A DNA stretch of 64,000 bases from Nocardia ignorata NBRC 108230 (GCF_001612905.1 NZ_BDBI01000008.1:124001-188000), one strand, 5' to 3'; shown: positions 1 to 8,653, counted from the first letter of the stretch. Translations and numbers: made by a program. Notes: generated by a model not told the origin, from the sequence alone.

Positions 1-743
1 AGGTTGACCCACTGCGCGGACAGCCACGGCGTGAGCACCGGAACCGGCAGCACGACTCGACGATTCAGCCCGGCCACGACGGCGTATTCGCGCATCATGG
101 TCAGGTAGGTCATCACGTCGGGCCCGCCGATATCGAAGGCGCGGTTGACGTCGGCCGGCAACTCCGCGGCGTGCACCAGGTAATACAGAACGTCTCGAAC
201 AGCAATCGGCTGAATCCTGTTGTGCACCCACCGCGGGGTGACCATTGCGGGCAGGCGTTCGGACAGATACCGCAGCATTTCGAAACTGGCCGACCCGGAA
301 CCGATGATCACCGCCGCACGCAACTCCGCGGTGGGAACACCGGACGCACGCAGGATCTCGCCGACCTCGGCACGGGAGGCCAGGTGGCGAGACAGTTCGG
401 TGTGTGGCGGGACGATCCCGCCGAGATAGACGATGCGCCCGACCCCCGCCGACAACGCGGCCGCCCCGACGATCCGCGCGGCCTCACGATCGATATCGGC
501 GAAGTCACGACGGGTCAAGGAGTGCACCAGGTAGTAGACGACGTCCTGACCGGCCACCGCCGAACGCACCTGGTCGCTGTCGGTGACATCTCCCTCGACC
601 ACCTCGACCCGATCGAGCCACGGCACTTCGGCCAGTTTCGCCGGTGTTCGGGCGACCACCCGGACATCATGACCGGCCTGCAGCAATTCGGGCACCAACC
701 GGCCACCGATGTAGCCGGTCACCCCGAAGATCACACACCGCAT
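1..743 (-). CDS. NAD(P)-binding SDR/NmrA-like oxidoreductase, 3' end outside window
   Basis: Partial gene running off the left edge; about 247 residues are visible. The N-terminus reads MRCVIFGVTGYIGGRLVPEL, a Rossmann dinucleotide-binding motif (GxxGxxG) typical of atypical short-chain dehydrogenases of the NmrA type. A second recognisable stretch is the YYLVHSL segment near residue 70. In relatives the missing C-terminus is usually a DUF2867-like domain, which cannot be checked here. It starts 6 bases after the stop of the 155-residue gene at 750-1217 and is the last visible gene of a three-gene operon. The substrate cannot be deduced. Confidence 0.82.
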   Translation of the reverse strand, partial: MRCVIFGVTGYIGGRLVPELLQAGHDVRVVARTPAKLAEVPWLDRVEVVEGDVTDSDQVRSAVAGQDVVYYLVHSLTRRDFADIDREAARIVGAAALSAGVGRIVYLGGIVPPHTELSRHLASRAEVGEILRASGVPTAELRAAVIIGSGSASFEMLRYLSERLPAMVTPRWVHNRIQPIAVRDVLYYLVHAAELPADVNRAFDIGGPDVMTYLTMMREYAVVAGLNRRVVLPVPVLTPWLSAQWVN

Positions 744-749
744 GCTCGT

Positions 750-1217
750 TCAGCCTTCCGTGATATCCGGTCGGGCAGCGTGGCCCGGTAGGCCCTGAGT
801 ACGTCGTGCCTCCTTCATCTCGGCCTCGTAGACATGGGTGCGGCCGCCCACAAGGCGGTCACGAACTGTCCGCTCGAGCTCGCGAAACACCGAGTAGTAA
901 CCCTCGTCGTACTCTTCCACGACCTGGAAGGTCCAGCGGCCGGCCAGAACGTTGCGGCCTATCAGTTCGGTCGACAGCCGATCAGCGAGTCGGTTGTGGC
1001 CTGCCAGGCGAAGCATGTCGGCTGCTTCTCCGAGCGCGAGATCGGCTCCGCCGGTGAGTTGATGGAACTCGTAGAGGTGTCCGCGCGCGCGTTCCGTTGT
1101 CTCCAGCGCCTCCGACAACTTGCCGACCGCAGCGACAGTTTCGTCGCTGATACCGCTGGGCCGCCGGTGGCGGTCGGCCGGTCGGCCGTTGTCGGCCCGG
1201 TTCTCGTTCGTACTCAT
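750..1217 (-). CDS. conserved actinobacterial protein of unknown function
   Basis: 155 residues when started at ATG 1217, the only start that leaves out an arginine/proline-rich shadow translation upstream. The protein is soluble, helical and charged (for example ALETTERARGHLYEFHQL near the middle and a Tyr/Glu-rich VVEEYDEGYYSVF stretch), with no signal peptide or membrane segment. I do not recognise a named domain. It lies 7 bases downstream of the SRPBCC gene and 6 bases upstream of the SDR gene, so the three are almost certainly co-transcribed. No function is proposed. Confidence 0.75.
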   Translation of the reverse strand: MSTNENRADNGRPADRHRRPSGISDETVAAVGKLSEALETTERARGHLYEFHQLTGGADLALGEAADMLRLAGHNRLADRLSTELIGRNVLAGRWTFQVVEEYDEGYYSVFRELERTVRDRLVGGRTHVYEAEMKEARRTQGLPGHAARPDITEG

Positions 1218-1224
1218 CGCACAG

Positions 1225-1686
1225 CTAGGGCTTGGGACGATCGACATCGCCACGCCACGCTCCCGTTTCCGATCCACGGCCTTCGATGAAGTCCTTGAAG
1301 CGGCGCATGTCCCCCTTGATGCGGCGATCGAGCACACCTGTTTTGTCCGCGATGTTCTCGACGAAGCCCTCCGGGTCGATGTCCATCTGCACGGTGACCC
1401 GGGTCGTCGAGTCATCGATGCGGTGAAAAGTGACCACGCCGGCATGCTCGGGACCCTCGTCGGACTTCCAGGCGATGCGTTCCTCGGGATGCTGCTCGGT
1501 GATGGTGGCATCGAATGTCCGGGTGGCACCGGCGATGTCGACGGTCCATCGGGTATGGGTGTCATCGAGTTGTTCGATCCGGTCCACCCCGTGCATGAAC
1601 TGAGGGAACGATTCGAACTGGGTCCACTGGTTGTAGGCGGTCGCCACCGGCACGTGCACGTCGACAGCTTCGATGACAGTGCTCAT
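1225..1686 (-). CDS. SRPBCC (START/polyketide-cyclase-like) protein
   Basis: 153 residues. The start MSTVIEAVDVHVPVATAYNQW is the canonical first strand and helix of SRPBCC ligand-binding proteins, followed by the family-typical FxSFPQFM segment. These are small cytosolic hydrophobic-ligand binders or cyclases; the ligand is unknown. ATG 1686 was chosen because AGGAGG lies 6 to 11 bases upstream of it on the minus strand. This is the first gene of the minus-strand operon and its promoter region (1687-1932) is shared with the divergent TetR gene and contains two palindromic operators. Confidence 0.85.
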   Translation of the reverse strand: MSTVIEAVDVHVPVATAYNQWTQFESFPQFMHGVDRIEQLDDTHTRWTVDIAGATRTFDATITEQHPEERIAWKSDEGPEHAGVVTFHRIDDSTTRVTVQMDIDPEGFVENIADKTGVLDRRIKGDMRRFKDFIEGRGSETGAWRGDVDRPKP

Positions 1687-1842
1687 TCTCGGCCTCCTCG
1701 GATCGAATTTTCTACATTCAGCGGCCGAGTGCCCACTCGCCCCGCGTTCACACCGATTGATGCAGATTCGCTTCAAAGTGGGCGCCTACTCCACTCGCGT
1801 GAGGCGGTTGCGCGACAGTATCGCCTCCCACCCCGTCGGATT

Positions 1843-1855
1843 TGAATCCTATTCA
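1843..1855. promoter_or_regulatory. putative TetR operator, copy 1
   Basis: TGAATCCTATTCA is a perfect 5-bp inverted repeat (TGAAT/ATTCA) around a 3-base spacer. It lies between the divergent SRPBCC operon and the TetR gene, 157 bases upstream of the SRPBCC start. The same half-sites recur at 1903 and 5367. Confidence 0.65.
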
Positions 1856-1902
1856 GGAAATCCTTGACCGGCGTCGATGATGCCGCCTACGCTCCAAGGT
1901 AC

Positions 1903-1915
1903 TGAATCTAATTCA
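1903..1915. promoter_or_regulatory. putative TetR operator, copy 2
   Basis: TGAATCTAATTCA, the same TGAAT-nnn-ATTCA palindrome, begins exactly 60 bases after copy 1 and ends 17 bases before the TetR start. The position suggests autorepression (inference). Confidence 0.68.
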
Positions 1916-1932
1916 AGAACTTGGGAGGTGTG

Positions 1933-2604
1933 ATGGTCGGCAATCGGCGCGGTGAGGCATCGCGTGCGGCGCTGCTCGCGGCAGGCAAGGCTGCGTTCAG
2001 CAGCGACCGCTACGAAGAGGTCTCCATCGTCGACCTCGCGCGCTCTCTGGGGGTGGCGGCCGGTTCGATCAGCTATCACTTCGGCGGGAAGCGAGGGTTC
2101 TACCTCGCGGTACTGGAGCAAGCCGCCGAGGAGTTCTGGGGAGATCTGCTGGCCATGCGCGGGCCGGCGCTGGATCGGCTGAACCGGGGCATCGACCGGC
2201 TGCTCGATGAAGCCGAGCAGCAGCCGCGCGCGTTCGAAGCGCTGTTCGCCGATGTCGCCGACGCCGAAGTGCGTCAGATCCGCGACCGGCACCGCACCCA
2301 ATTGACCGAAGCTCTGCTCATCGAGGTGACCGGCTCGGACTCGTCACCGGTATTGCGGGCGGCGATAAGCGGTTTCGTGTCCTTCATCGAAGGTCTGGTC
2401 CTGCACTGGTCGCGCACCCGCGAGATCAGCCGCGAGCAGGTCAAGGACCTGGTCGTCGGCAATATGTTCGGCACGATCCTGGCCGCCCTGCGCACCGACC
2501 CCGATATCGAGCTGACCCAGCGGGCGATCGACGCCACGCTGTCAGATCCCCAAGCATTGGCCTTTCTGGGCTCCCTGTCCACCATGTCGAAGACGACGGA
2601 GTGA
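1933..2604 (+). CDS. TetR family transcriptional regulator
   Basis: 223 residues. The N-terminal helix-turn-helix is clear: RYEEVSIVDLARSLGVAAGS followed by ISYHFGGKRGFY, the recognition-helix and YHFxxK signature of TetR proteins, then a divergent ligand-binding domain. ATG 1933 was preferred over the upstream TTG 1921 because GGGAGG sits just before it. It is divergent from the SRPBCC operon and followed 6 bases later by the SDR gene, so it probably controls both sides. Palindromes at 1843, 1903 and 5367 are its likely binding sites, making a small lipid-related regulon (inference). Confidence 0.88.
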   Translation: MVGNRRGEASRAALLAAGKAAFSSDRYEEVSIVDLARSLGVAAGSISYHFGGKRGFYLAVLEQAAEEFWGDLLAMRGPALDRLNRGIDRLLDEAEQQPRAFEALFADVADAEVRQIRDRHRTQLTEALLIEVTGSDSSPVLRAAISGFVSFIEGLVLHWSRTREISREQVKDLVVGNMFGTILAALRTDPDIELTQRAIDATLSDPQALAFLGSLSTMSKTTE

Positions 2605-2610
2605 TCACTG

Positions 2611-3615
2611 ATGTCTGAAGTTCTGCCCACCGGTCCCTCGCGGATCGTCGAAACTCCGTTCGCCCGCGCGGTCGCCTGGGTCATCGGACCGCGCGGGTTG
2701 CGCAGTCAGGCGGCGTTGCGTCGTGAGGTCGAGGGCAAGGTGGTCGTGATCACCGGTGCGTCGTTCGGCGTCGGCGAAGCGACCGCGCGATGGTTTGCCG
2801 CGGCTGGTGCCCGGGTCGTGATCGCCGCTCGTTCGATGGACCGGTTGCTCGAGGTGGCCGAGGAGATCAATGCCGCTGGGGGAGAGGCCTATCCGTACCG
2901 GCTGGACCTGACCGATGAGCAGTCGGTCGCCGAGTTCGCGGCGTCTGTGCGTTACGACCTGGGCGAAGTCGATGTGCTTATCCACAACGCGGGCAAATCC
3001 TTGCGCCGTTCGGTCCACCTGTCCTACGACCGGCCCAAGGACATCACCGCCACCACCGGTGCGAACTATCTCGGGCCGATGCGCCTCACCCTGGCCCTGC
3101 TGCCGGGGATGCGGGCTCGCGGTAGCGGTCACATCGTGAACGTCTCCACGGTGGGGATCATGTTCCCGAATGCTCCCAAGTGGGGGTTCTACCTGTCGTC
3201 GAAGCTTGCTTTCGACTGGTGGATGCGTGCGGTGGGGATGGAAGCGCGCGCCGACGGGGTCACCTTGACCACGTTCTACGGCGGGTTGCTGCACACGCGG
3301 ATGAGCGCGCCGAGCCGGTGGATGCGGGTGCTGCCCGGTCAGACTCCCGACGACGCGGCGAAGGTGCTGGCCAAGGCGGTGGTGAAGAAGCCGCGCACGA
3401 TGACTCCGCTGTACGGATTCCCGTCGGCGATCAACGCGACCGTGTTCCGGTGGCCGCTGGAAGTGATCGTCGAGCGGATCTTCCGCAATCTCGGTGACAC
3501 CGAGGCCTCGCTGTCCCGGCTGCGCCCGCACGTTCCGGTGACGCCGGCCGAGGCCACCGCACCGCCGGTCACCGACCCTTCCGGGAACGGGCAGGTGCGC
3601 ACGGATGTCCGCTGA
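2611..3615 (+). CDS. short-chain dehydrogenase/reductase (SDR)
   Basis: 334 residues. Residues 40-60 carry the TGASFGVG cofactor motif, HNAG follows, the catalytic serine is in VNVSTVG and the YLSSK (YxxxK) motif supplies the catalytic Tyr and Lys. An extra N-terminal arm of about 40 residues and a C-terminal tail make it longer than a minimal SDR, like mycobacterial SDRs that work with acyl-CoA synthetases. It begins 6 bases after the TetR gene and overlaps the acyl-CoA synthetase by 11 bases, implying translational coupling and a shared pathway. Confidence 0.88.
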   Translation: MSEVLPTGPSRIVETPFARAVAWVIGPRGLRSQAALRREVEGKVVVITGASFGVGEATARWFAAAGARVVIAARSMDRLLEVAEEINAAGGEAYPYRLDLTDEQSVAEFAASVRYDLGEVDVLIHNAGKSLRRSVHLSYDRPKDITATTGANYLGPMRLTLALLPGMRARGSGHIVNVSTVGIMFPNAPKWGFYLSSKLAFDWWMRAVGMEARADGVTLTTFYGGLLHTRMSAPSRWMRVLPGQTPDDAAKVLAKAVVKKPRTMTPLYGFPSAINATVFRWPLEVIVERIFRNLGDTEASLSRLRPHVPVTPAEATAPPVTDPSGNGQVRTDVR

Positions 3616-5257
3616 CCTGAATCACAGTCTGCGTCAGTGGGGTTCGGCGATCCCGGCGGTCCTGTCGTCGGGAATGCTCACCCCGGTCGGCCCGCGCAAG
3701 GCCGTGGCATTGGCGCGCAGCTTCTACCGGTACGGCCCGACTCCGGCGATGTTGTTGGCGGCGACCGCCATCCGGCATCCGGACAAGGTCGCGATCATCG
3801 ACGACACCGGGCAACTGACCTATCGCCGACTGCAGCAGCGGGCCGAAGCGATCGCCGCGGCCCTGTTCGCCGCGTGCCCGGCACCGCCGAAATCGGTGGG
3901 CATCATCTGCCGCAACCATCGCGGATTCGCCGAGGCGATGGGCGCGGGCGCGCAGCTGGGCGCGGAGCTGATCTTCATCAACACCGAACTGCCCGCCCCG
4001 CAATTGCACGCGATCCTCGCCCGGCACAAGCCGGATGTGCTGATCTACGACGACGAATACGCCGTGACTGTGGAGAAGGCGAACTTCACGGGCTTGCGGG
4101 TACTGGCATGGCGCGAACCCCATGCTGATCTCGCCGGGTTGCCGACACTCGACGACTTCGCGGCTCGAAGCCACCCGCGCCCGCCCCGGGTCCGGCACGC
4201 GGTGAAGCTCACCCTGCTGACCTCGGGGACCACCGGCCTCGCGAAAGGTGTCCCGCGCGCGGTCGAGCCGCAAGCGATCGTGGCGCTGACGTTGACCGCG
4301 ATGGCGATCTTGCGCCTGCGTTCGACGGACCGCGTCTTGGTGGCGCCGCCGATGTTCCACGGCTTCGGGCTGTTGTCGCTGCTGGGACCCCTGGCACTGG
4401 GTGGGACGGCGATCTGTCGGCGGCGTTTCGACGCCACGACCGCGCTGGCCGACATTGCCCGTCATGAGGTGACTGTGGTGATGGCGGTGCCGGTGATGTT
4501 GCAGCGGTTGCTCGCCGCGGCAGGGGCGGCTGAGGCTGCCGCAGCGCGACGGCATCTGCGGATCATGGTGACCGGTGCGGCACCGATCTCCCCGACCACG
4601 ATTTCGAAGCTGATCCAGGCCTTCGGCCCGATCCTGGTCAACGGGTACGGCTCGACGGAAGCGGGAATGGTCACCATCGCGACCCCGGCCGACCTGGTCG
4701 CCGCGCCCGACACGATCGGTCGGCCCGCGCTCGGGGTGTCCGTGCGTGTCCTGCGGGCCGACCGTACCGAGGCGGCGATCGGTGAGATCGGGGAGATCTT
4801 CGTGCGCAGCGGTCTGGAATACACCGGCTACACCCCTGACCCCGCGGCGAAGGTCTCGACCAAAGAGGTCATCGACGGACACGTCTCCACCGGGGACATG
4901 GGGCATTTCGATCCCGAACGCAGACTGTTCATCGATGGCCGCGCCGACGACATGATCGTCTCCGGTGGGGAGAACGTCTTCCCCGGCGAGGTCGAAGACC
5001 GCCTCGCCGCCCACCCCGACATCACCGACGCGGTCGTGATCGGTGTGCCCGATGCCGAGTTCGGACAGGTCCTCAACGCGTTCGTCGTGCTCGAGCCTGG
5101 TGCCGCCGTGCCGGGGGAGGACGCGCTCAAACAGCATGTGCGCCAGGGTCTCGAGCGCTACAAAGTGCCCAAACGGTTCGTCGTGCTCGACGAGATTCCC
5201 CGCAACGCCAGCGGCAAGGTCCTGCGGGCCGAACTGCACGCCGCGGCTGGTTCCTGA
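3605..5257 (+). CDS. AMP-dependent acyl-CoA synthetase / ligase
   Basis: 550 residues, a full-length ANL-superfamily enzyme that adenylates a carboxylic acid and transfers it to CoA. Visible motifs in order are the P-loop LTSGTTGLAKG, GYGSTEAG, the STGDMGHFD aspartate and GRADDMIVSGGENVFP, and the C-terminal catalytic lysine in NASGKVLR. There is no membrane segment. It overlaps the preceding SDR by 11 bases. Together with the secreted lipase just downstream this suggests uptake and activation of fatty or related acids released from esters (inference). Confidence 0.92.
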   Translation: MSADLNHSLRQWGSAIPAVLSSGMLTPVGPRKAVALARSFYRYGPTPAMLLAATAIRHPDKVAIIDDTGQLTYRRLQQRAEAIAAALFAACPAPPKSVGIICRNHRGFAEAMGAGAQLGAELIFINTELPAPQLHAILARHKPDVLIYDDEYAVTVEKANFTGLRVLAWREPHADLAGLPTLDDFAARSHPRPPRVRHAVKLTLLTSGTTGLAKGVPRAVEPQAIVALTLTAMAILRLRSTDRVLVAPPMFHGFGLLSLLGPLALGGTAICRRRFDATTALADIARHEVTVVMAVPVMLQRLLAAAGAAEAAAARRHLRIMVTGAAPISPTTISKLIQAFGPILVNGYGSTEAGMVTIATPADLVAAPDTIGRPALGVSVRVLRADRTEAAIGEIGEIFVRSGLEYTGYTPDPAAKVSTKEVIDGHVSTGDMGHFDPERRLFIDGRADDMIVSGGENVFPGEVEDRLAAHPDITDAVVIGVPDAEFGQVLNAFVVLEPGAAVPGEDALKQHVRQGLERYKVPKRFVVLDEIPRNASGKVLRAELHAAAGS

Positions 5258-5366
5258 GCCCTTGCCGGTTCGAACCGACAACCCCATCCGTGGTGAGCGG
5301 TCACATCTCGATCGTGTGCCACCCGGGCAATGTGACCGTTGACACTCTCGCCATGGCATGGGAATC

Positions 5367-5395
5367 TGAATCGAATTCATATTGAATTCATTTCA
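5367..5395. promoter_or_regulatory. tandem putative TetR operators upstream of the lipase
   Basis: TGAATCGAATTCA at 5367-5379 matches the TGAAT-nnn-ATTCA palindrome of the 1843 and 1903 sites exactly. TGAATTCATTTCA at 5383-5395 is a second copy with one mismatch, 16 bases further on. The pair ends 13 bases before the lipase start, a repressing position, which places the lipase in the same TetR regulon (inference). Confidence 0.65.
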
Positions 5396-5408
5396 AAAAG
5401 GGGAATCG

Positions 5409-6800
5409 ATGTCCAGAGGCACGATCTCGGGTCGGCGAACACCGGGTATGGGCGGGAGCGGACGATGGCCGGCGATGCTCGCTGCGGTGGTTCTCACCGC
5501 CACCACGGCGCTGACCATCGGAGCCGGACCCGCCATATCGGCACCGGGCACCGGTTCAGCCTCGGGTTCGTCGCAAGGTGGAGACTTCTACCTCCCGCCC
5601 ACGCCCCTGCCTGACGGCAAACCAGGCCAGATCCTGCGCAGCGAGCCGTATGCGCTGGCCTGGGCCATCCCTGGGCAGCAAGGCCAGCTACCCGCCGATG
5701 CCACCCGCATCATGTACCTGAGCGCCGACACCCACGGTGAACCGGCCGCAGTCACCGGTTCCTATCTGGAACCCACGCTGCCGTGGCACGGGCCGGGCCC
5801 ACGCCCGCTGATCGCGGTCGCGCCGGGCACCCAGGGCCAAGGCGACCAGTGCGCACCGTCGAAAACCTTGGCCGAGCTGATCCACTACACCTTCCCCCTC
5901 GACATCTGGGTCAGCTACGAGATGATCACCGTGTACGCGCTGCTCGCGCGCGGTATGGCCGTGGTCATGACCGACTACCACGGCCTGGGCACCCCCGCCG
6001 TCCACGACTACGTCAACCGCGCCGCCGAAGCCCACGCTGTCCTCGACTCCATCCGCGCAGCCGAAGCACTGACCGGAATCTCCCGCCCCACCGGCATTTT
6101 CGGCTACTCCCAAGGCGGCGGAGCCGCAGCAGCCGCCGCCGAACTGCAGGGCGAATACGCTCCCGAACTCGACGTGCGCGGCACGTACGCCGGAGCTCCT
6201 CCTGCGGACCTGCACGATCTCATGCTCAGCGCCCCGGCCGTCAACGGGATCATCCCCGGTGTGATCGGCGGCTTCGGAACGGGATTGCTGGGCTATGTAC
6301 TCAACGGAATCGTCGCCAACCATCCCGAAACAGCCCCGATCATCGACGCCGCGACCAACCCCGCCGGCAAGCAGATGATGGCGGAGCTGGCCGGCACCTG
6401 TATCGGCGAAGCCGTCTTCCGCACCATGCTGAGACCGGCAACCTGGTACATCACCAGCGGACGCACGCCCGCCGAGATCATCGAGAGCTCACCGGAATTG
6501 TCGGCCATTGTCGACGAGCAGCGCATCGGCAGGCGCAAGCCCATCGCACCGGTCCTGATCGCCGCAGGCACCAACGACGATGTCCTGACATACCCTCAGG
6601 TCCGCCAACTTGCCGTCGACTGGTGCGCACACGGCGCGGCCGTGCAACTCGACACCACCGCCTGGCTACCGCCACTGTTCCCCAGCACCGCGATCGGGCA
6701 CCTGCTGGCATACCTACCCGCCACCTTCGCCGCCCATGACTGGCTCACCCAGCGCCTCGCCGGTGCGCCTGCACCGAGCAACTGCTCCGCACTGCCCTGA
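5409..6800 (+). CDS. secreted lipase (LIP/secretory triacylglycerol lipase family)
   Basis: 463 residues. It begins with a Sec-type signal: an Arg-rich N-region, a hydrophobic core (MLAAVVLTATTALTIGAG) and an Ala-rich cleavage area. The nucleophile elbow is GYSQGG and a TDYHGLG segment precedes it, as in PF03583 secretory lipases. A C-terminal AGTNDD segment probably carries the catalytic Asp. ATG 5409 was chosen over an in-frame TTG at 5382 because AAGGGGA precedes it and the signal peptide then begins cleanly. Likely role: hydrolysis of extracellular lipid esters feeding the adjacent acyl-CoA synthetase. Confidence 0.88.
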   Translation: MSRGTISGRRTPGMGGSGRWPAMLAAVVLTATTALTIGAGPAISAPGTGSASGSSQGGDFYLPPTPLPDGKPGQILRSEPYALAWAIPGQQGQLPADATRIMYLSADTHGEPAAVTGSYLEPTLPWHGPGPRPLIAVAPGTQGQGDQCAPSKTLAELIHYTFPLDIWVSYEMITVYALLARGMAVVMTDYHGLGTPAVHDYVNRAAEAHAVLDSIRAAEALTGISRPTGIFGYSQGGGAAAAAAELQGEYAPELDVRGTYAGAPPADLHDLMLSAPAVNGIIPGVIGGFGTGLLGYVLNGIVANHPETAPIIDAATNPAGKQMMAELAGTCIGEAVFRTMLRPATWYITSGRTPAEIIESSPELSAIVDEQRIGRRKPIAPVLIAAGTNDDVLTYPQVRQLAVDWCAHGAAVQLDTTAWLPPLFPSTAIGHLLAYLPATFAAHDWLTQRLAGAPAPSNCSALP

Positions 6801-6896
6801 TCTGCCGGAAGCCCCGCAACAGCAAGCCATCTGAGGCGCGCGATGATGGACACCGCCGATGGCTCCGCCTGCGATCGCGGCGAGTCCGACCGCTGT

Positions 6897-7456
6897 CTAA
6901 CGACGTCGACGACGTGCTCGAAGGCGCAGACCTGCGGGCTCGAGGGTCAGGGTTTCGCGCACGTCGAGGTCATATTCAGGGTCGGGTTCCAGATCGAGCT
7001 GGTGCAGAAGTGATCGGCCGCAGAGCGTGGTGTCGTGCTTGGCGCGCCGGAAGCATCCGGGGCCGGTCTGCCATAGTCGCAGGGTCTCGTCGATGACGCG
7101 GCGCAGACTGCGGAGCTTGGCCACGTCGTCTTACCGGATATCGGGAATTCCGCTGTGGGCCAGCGCTCGTCGAGTTCGGCTCGGACGCCGGCGGCGATGT
7201 CGGGACGGGTCGAGAGGTAATGGAGAGCGAAGGCGATGGCCTCGACCCCGGTGACGATGACTGCGGGGTAACCGAACATCTTCAGCTCGAAGACCGCCCC
7301 CGACTCCCGCGCCTGCTCGGCGAGTCGCTGGCACGGCTTCGCGAAAGCGGTGGTCGAGACGTCACCGAGCAACGGCAGCCGAAACCGGGGATGCGGTAGC
7401 TTCTCGGAGAGCTCGGATGCGGGAATGCTCTCTCGCACTACGAAATTCGCGGACAC
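6897..7456 (-). pseudogene. decayed cytochrome P450 (CYP102/P450-BM3-like)
   Basis: Fragments of one P450 are strung together on the minus strand. The N-terminal part (7456 to about 7290) has LPHPRFRLPLLGDV and a beta-1 region. It jumps directly to an I-helix-like ALHYLSTRPDI, then shifts frame to the K-helix at about 7120 (VIDETLRL, an intact ExxR), and finally to LDVRETLTLEPAGLRLRARR, which resembles the end of a BM3-type heme domain. About 200 residues before the I-helix and the heme-binding Cys loop are missing. The gene is non-functional by both deletion and frameshift. Confidence 0.75.
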
Positions 7457-7610
7457 GTCGGGTTCCGCATCGCGAGTGTGGGCGCAACTGGGTCGGCGAA
7501 TGCCGAACGCAACGCTCCGGTCGATGACGCCCGGAGCGTTGCGTTTCGCGGGCAGGGGTCCGGCCGCACGAAGTTGACCTGCAACGCGGTTGAAATTGCA
7601 CAGTGGCCGG

Positions 7611-7860
7611 ATGCGGATGAATCAGATCACTATCGGTGTTACCGAGCTTGCGCGGTCCGAGCAGTTCTATGCGCCGCTCGGGCCGCACCTGATCGTCAAA
7701 ACCGACCACTACCTGCGTTTCCGATGCAGTGCTGCGGGCGTGGTGTTCGACAGTTCGCCCGTCGACACACCATGGCTGTGGCGCGAGGCATGGCTGCAGC
7801 GTCAGCAAGCTCACCGACTGGCGATCGGCATCATGACAGGGCACCGGGCATCTCGGCGGG
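7611..7860 (+). pseudogene. remnant of a VOC (glyoxalase-like) protein
   Basis: The start MNQITIGVTELARSEQFYA is the first beta-alpha unit of a vicinal-oxygen-chelate protein. After KTDHYLRFRC the sequence skips to SPVDTPWLWREAWL, a motif normally about 45 residues further on, and then loses frame. The intact family member is about 125-130 residues. Both an internal deletion and a terminal frameshift mark it as dead. It neighbours the P450 relic in the same decayed stretch. Confidence 0.6.
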
Positions 7861-7902
7861 ACTGGTCGAGGTTTCCGGGCTGGGGGCGCTCTCCACCCCT
7901 GC

Positions 7903-8256
7903 CTATGCCGAGGCTTCGTCGTAGGCGGCGATGATCTCGGCGGCGATGCGGCCGCGGGTGGAGACGGTGTGGCCGTTCGCGATCGCCCAGGCCCTGATGG
8001 CCGCGAGGTCGGTGCGGCGACCTGTCTGGGCGGCGGGGGTCGCGGTGGCGTGTCGGCGGGCGTTGCTGGTTTTGGCGCGGCCGGTTCGCCGGGCGTAGGG
8101 GATCCACTGTTCGAAGGTGTTGCGCAGTTTGGTGGCGTTGGTTTCGGACAGGTCGATCTCGTAGGTGTGTCCGTCGATGCCGAAGATGACGGTTTCTTCG
8201 GCGGCGGATGTGCCGTCGAAATCGTCGACGAGGGTGACAACGACCTTGCGCGCCAT
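7903..8256 (-). CDS. lsr2: Lsr2 nucleoid-associated protein
   Basis: 117 residues. The N-terminal dimerisation domain (MARKVVVTLVDDFDGT, then GIDGHTYEIDLSE) and the C-terminal AT-hook-like DNA-binding domain (AIRAWAIANGHTVSTRGRI) are both present, and length matches the family. Lsr2 is the actinobacterial H-NS analogue that silences AT-rich and horizontally acquired DNA. The linker is slightly long and basic. Because Nocardia-type genomes often have more than one Lsr2, this may be a paralogue; adjacency to decayed genes is suggestive but proves nothing. Confidence 0.95.
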   Translation of the reverse strand: MARKVVVTLVDDFDGTSAAEETVIFGIDGHTYEIDLSETNATKLRNTFEQWIPYARRTGRAKTSNARRHATATPAAQTGRRTDLAAIRAWAIANGHTVSTRGRIAAEIIAAYDEASA

Positions 8257-8653
8257 ATGGATTCCTGTCAGTTGTGTATGAGGGTTCGGTTCGGCGATGG
8301 CCAGGGTAGTAGCACTCGGCGCGGGTCGTACATGCGGACCGTGCGATCCACTTGTCTGGTTGAGGCGGACCCCGTCCCCGCGGGCGGCGGATCGCCGACC
8401 CGGCGTCAGGATTGCGGCCGACCGGCAGTCGATCAGGGCTTTCGGTCACCGCGCGAGTGACTGCTCATCCTTCCTGCGGGTTCACCGATGCCCAGCGCCG
8501 CATCCCCCGGCCCTTCCTGCTGACCGGCCCGATCGGCTCCTATCGCGGAGACATCGGTAAAGCCCGCCGCGACTTCACCCCGGGCACCCGCGAGCTGCCC
8601 GGCACGCCCGCCTGACACCACTCACTTCTCGGCCGTATCCGAACGAAGGAATC
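8257..8653. other. intergenic region with a possible gene tail
   Basis: Holds the lsr2 promoter region. Plus-strand bases about 8466-8615 read as a plausible C-terminal coding tail (RPFLLTGPIGSYRGDIGKA, then TRELPGTPA and TGA at 8613), but no start or upstream domain is present. It may be a remnant of a deleted gene. The AAGGAA upstream of 8654 is the ribosome-binding site of the next SDR gene. Confidence 0.35.
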
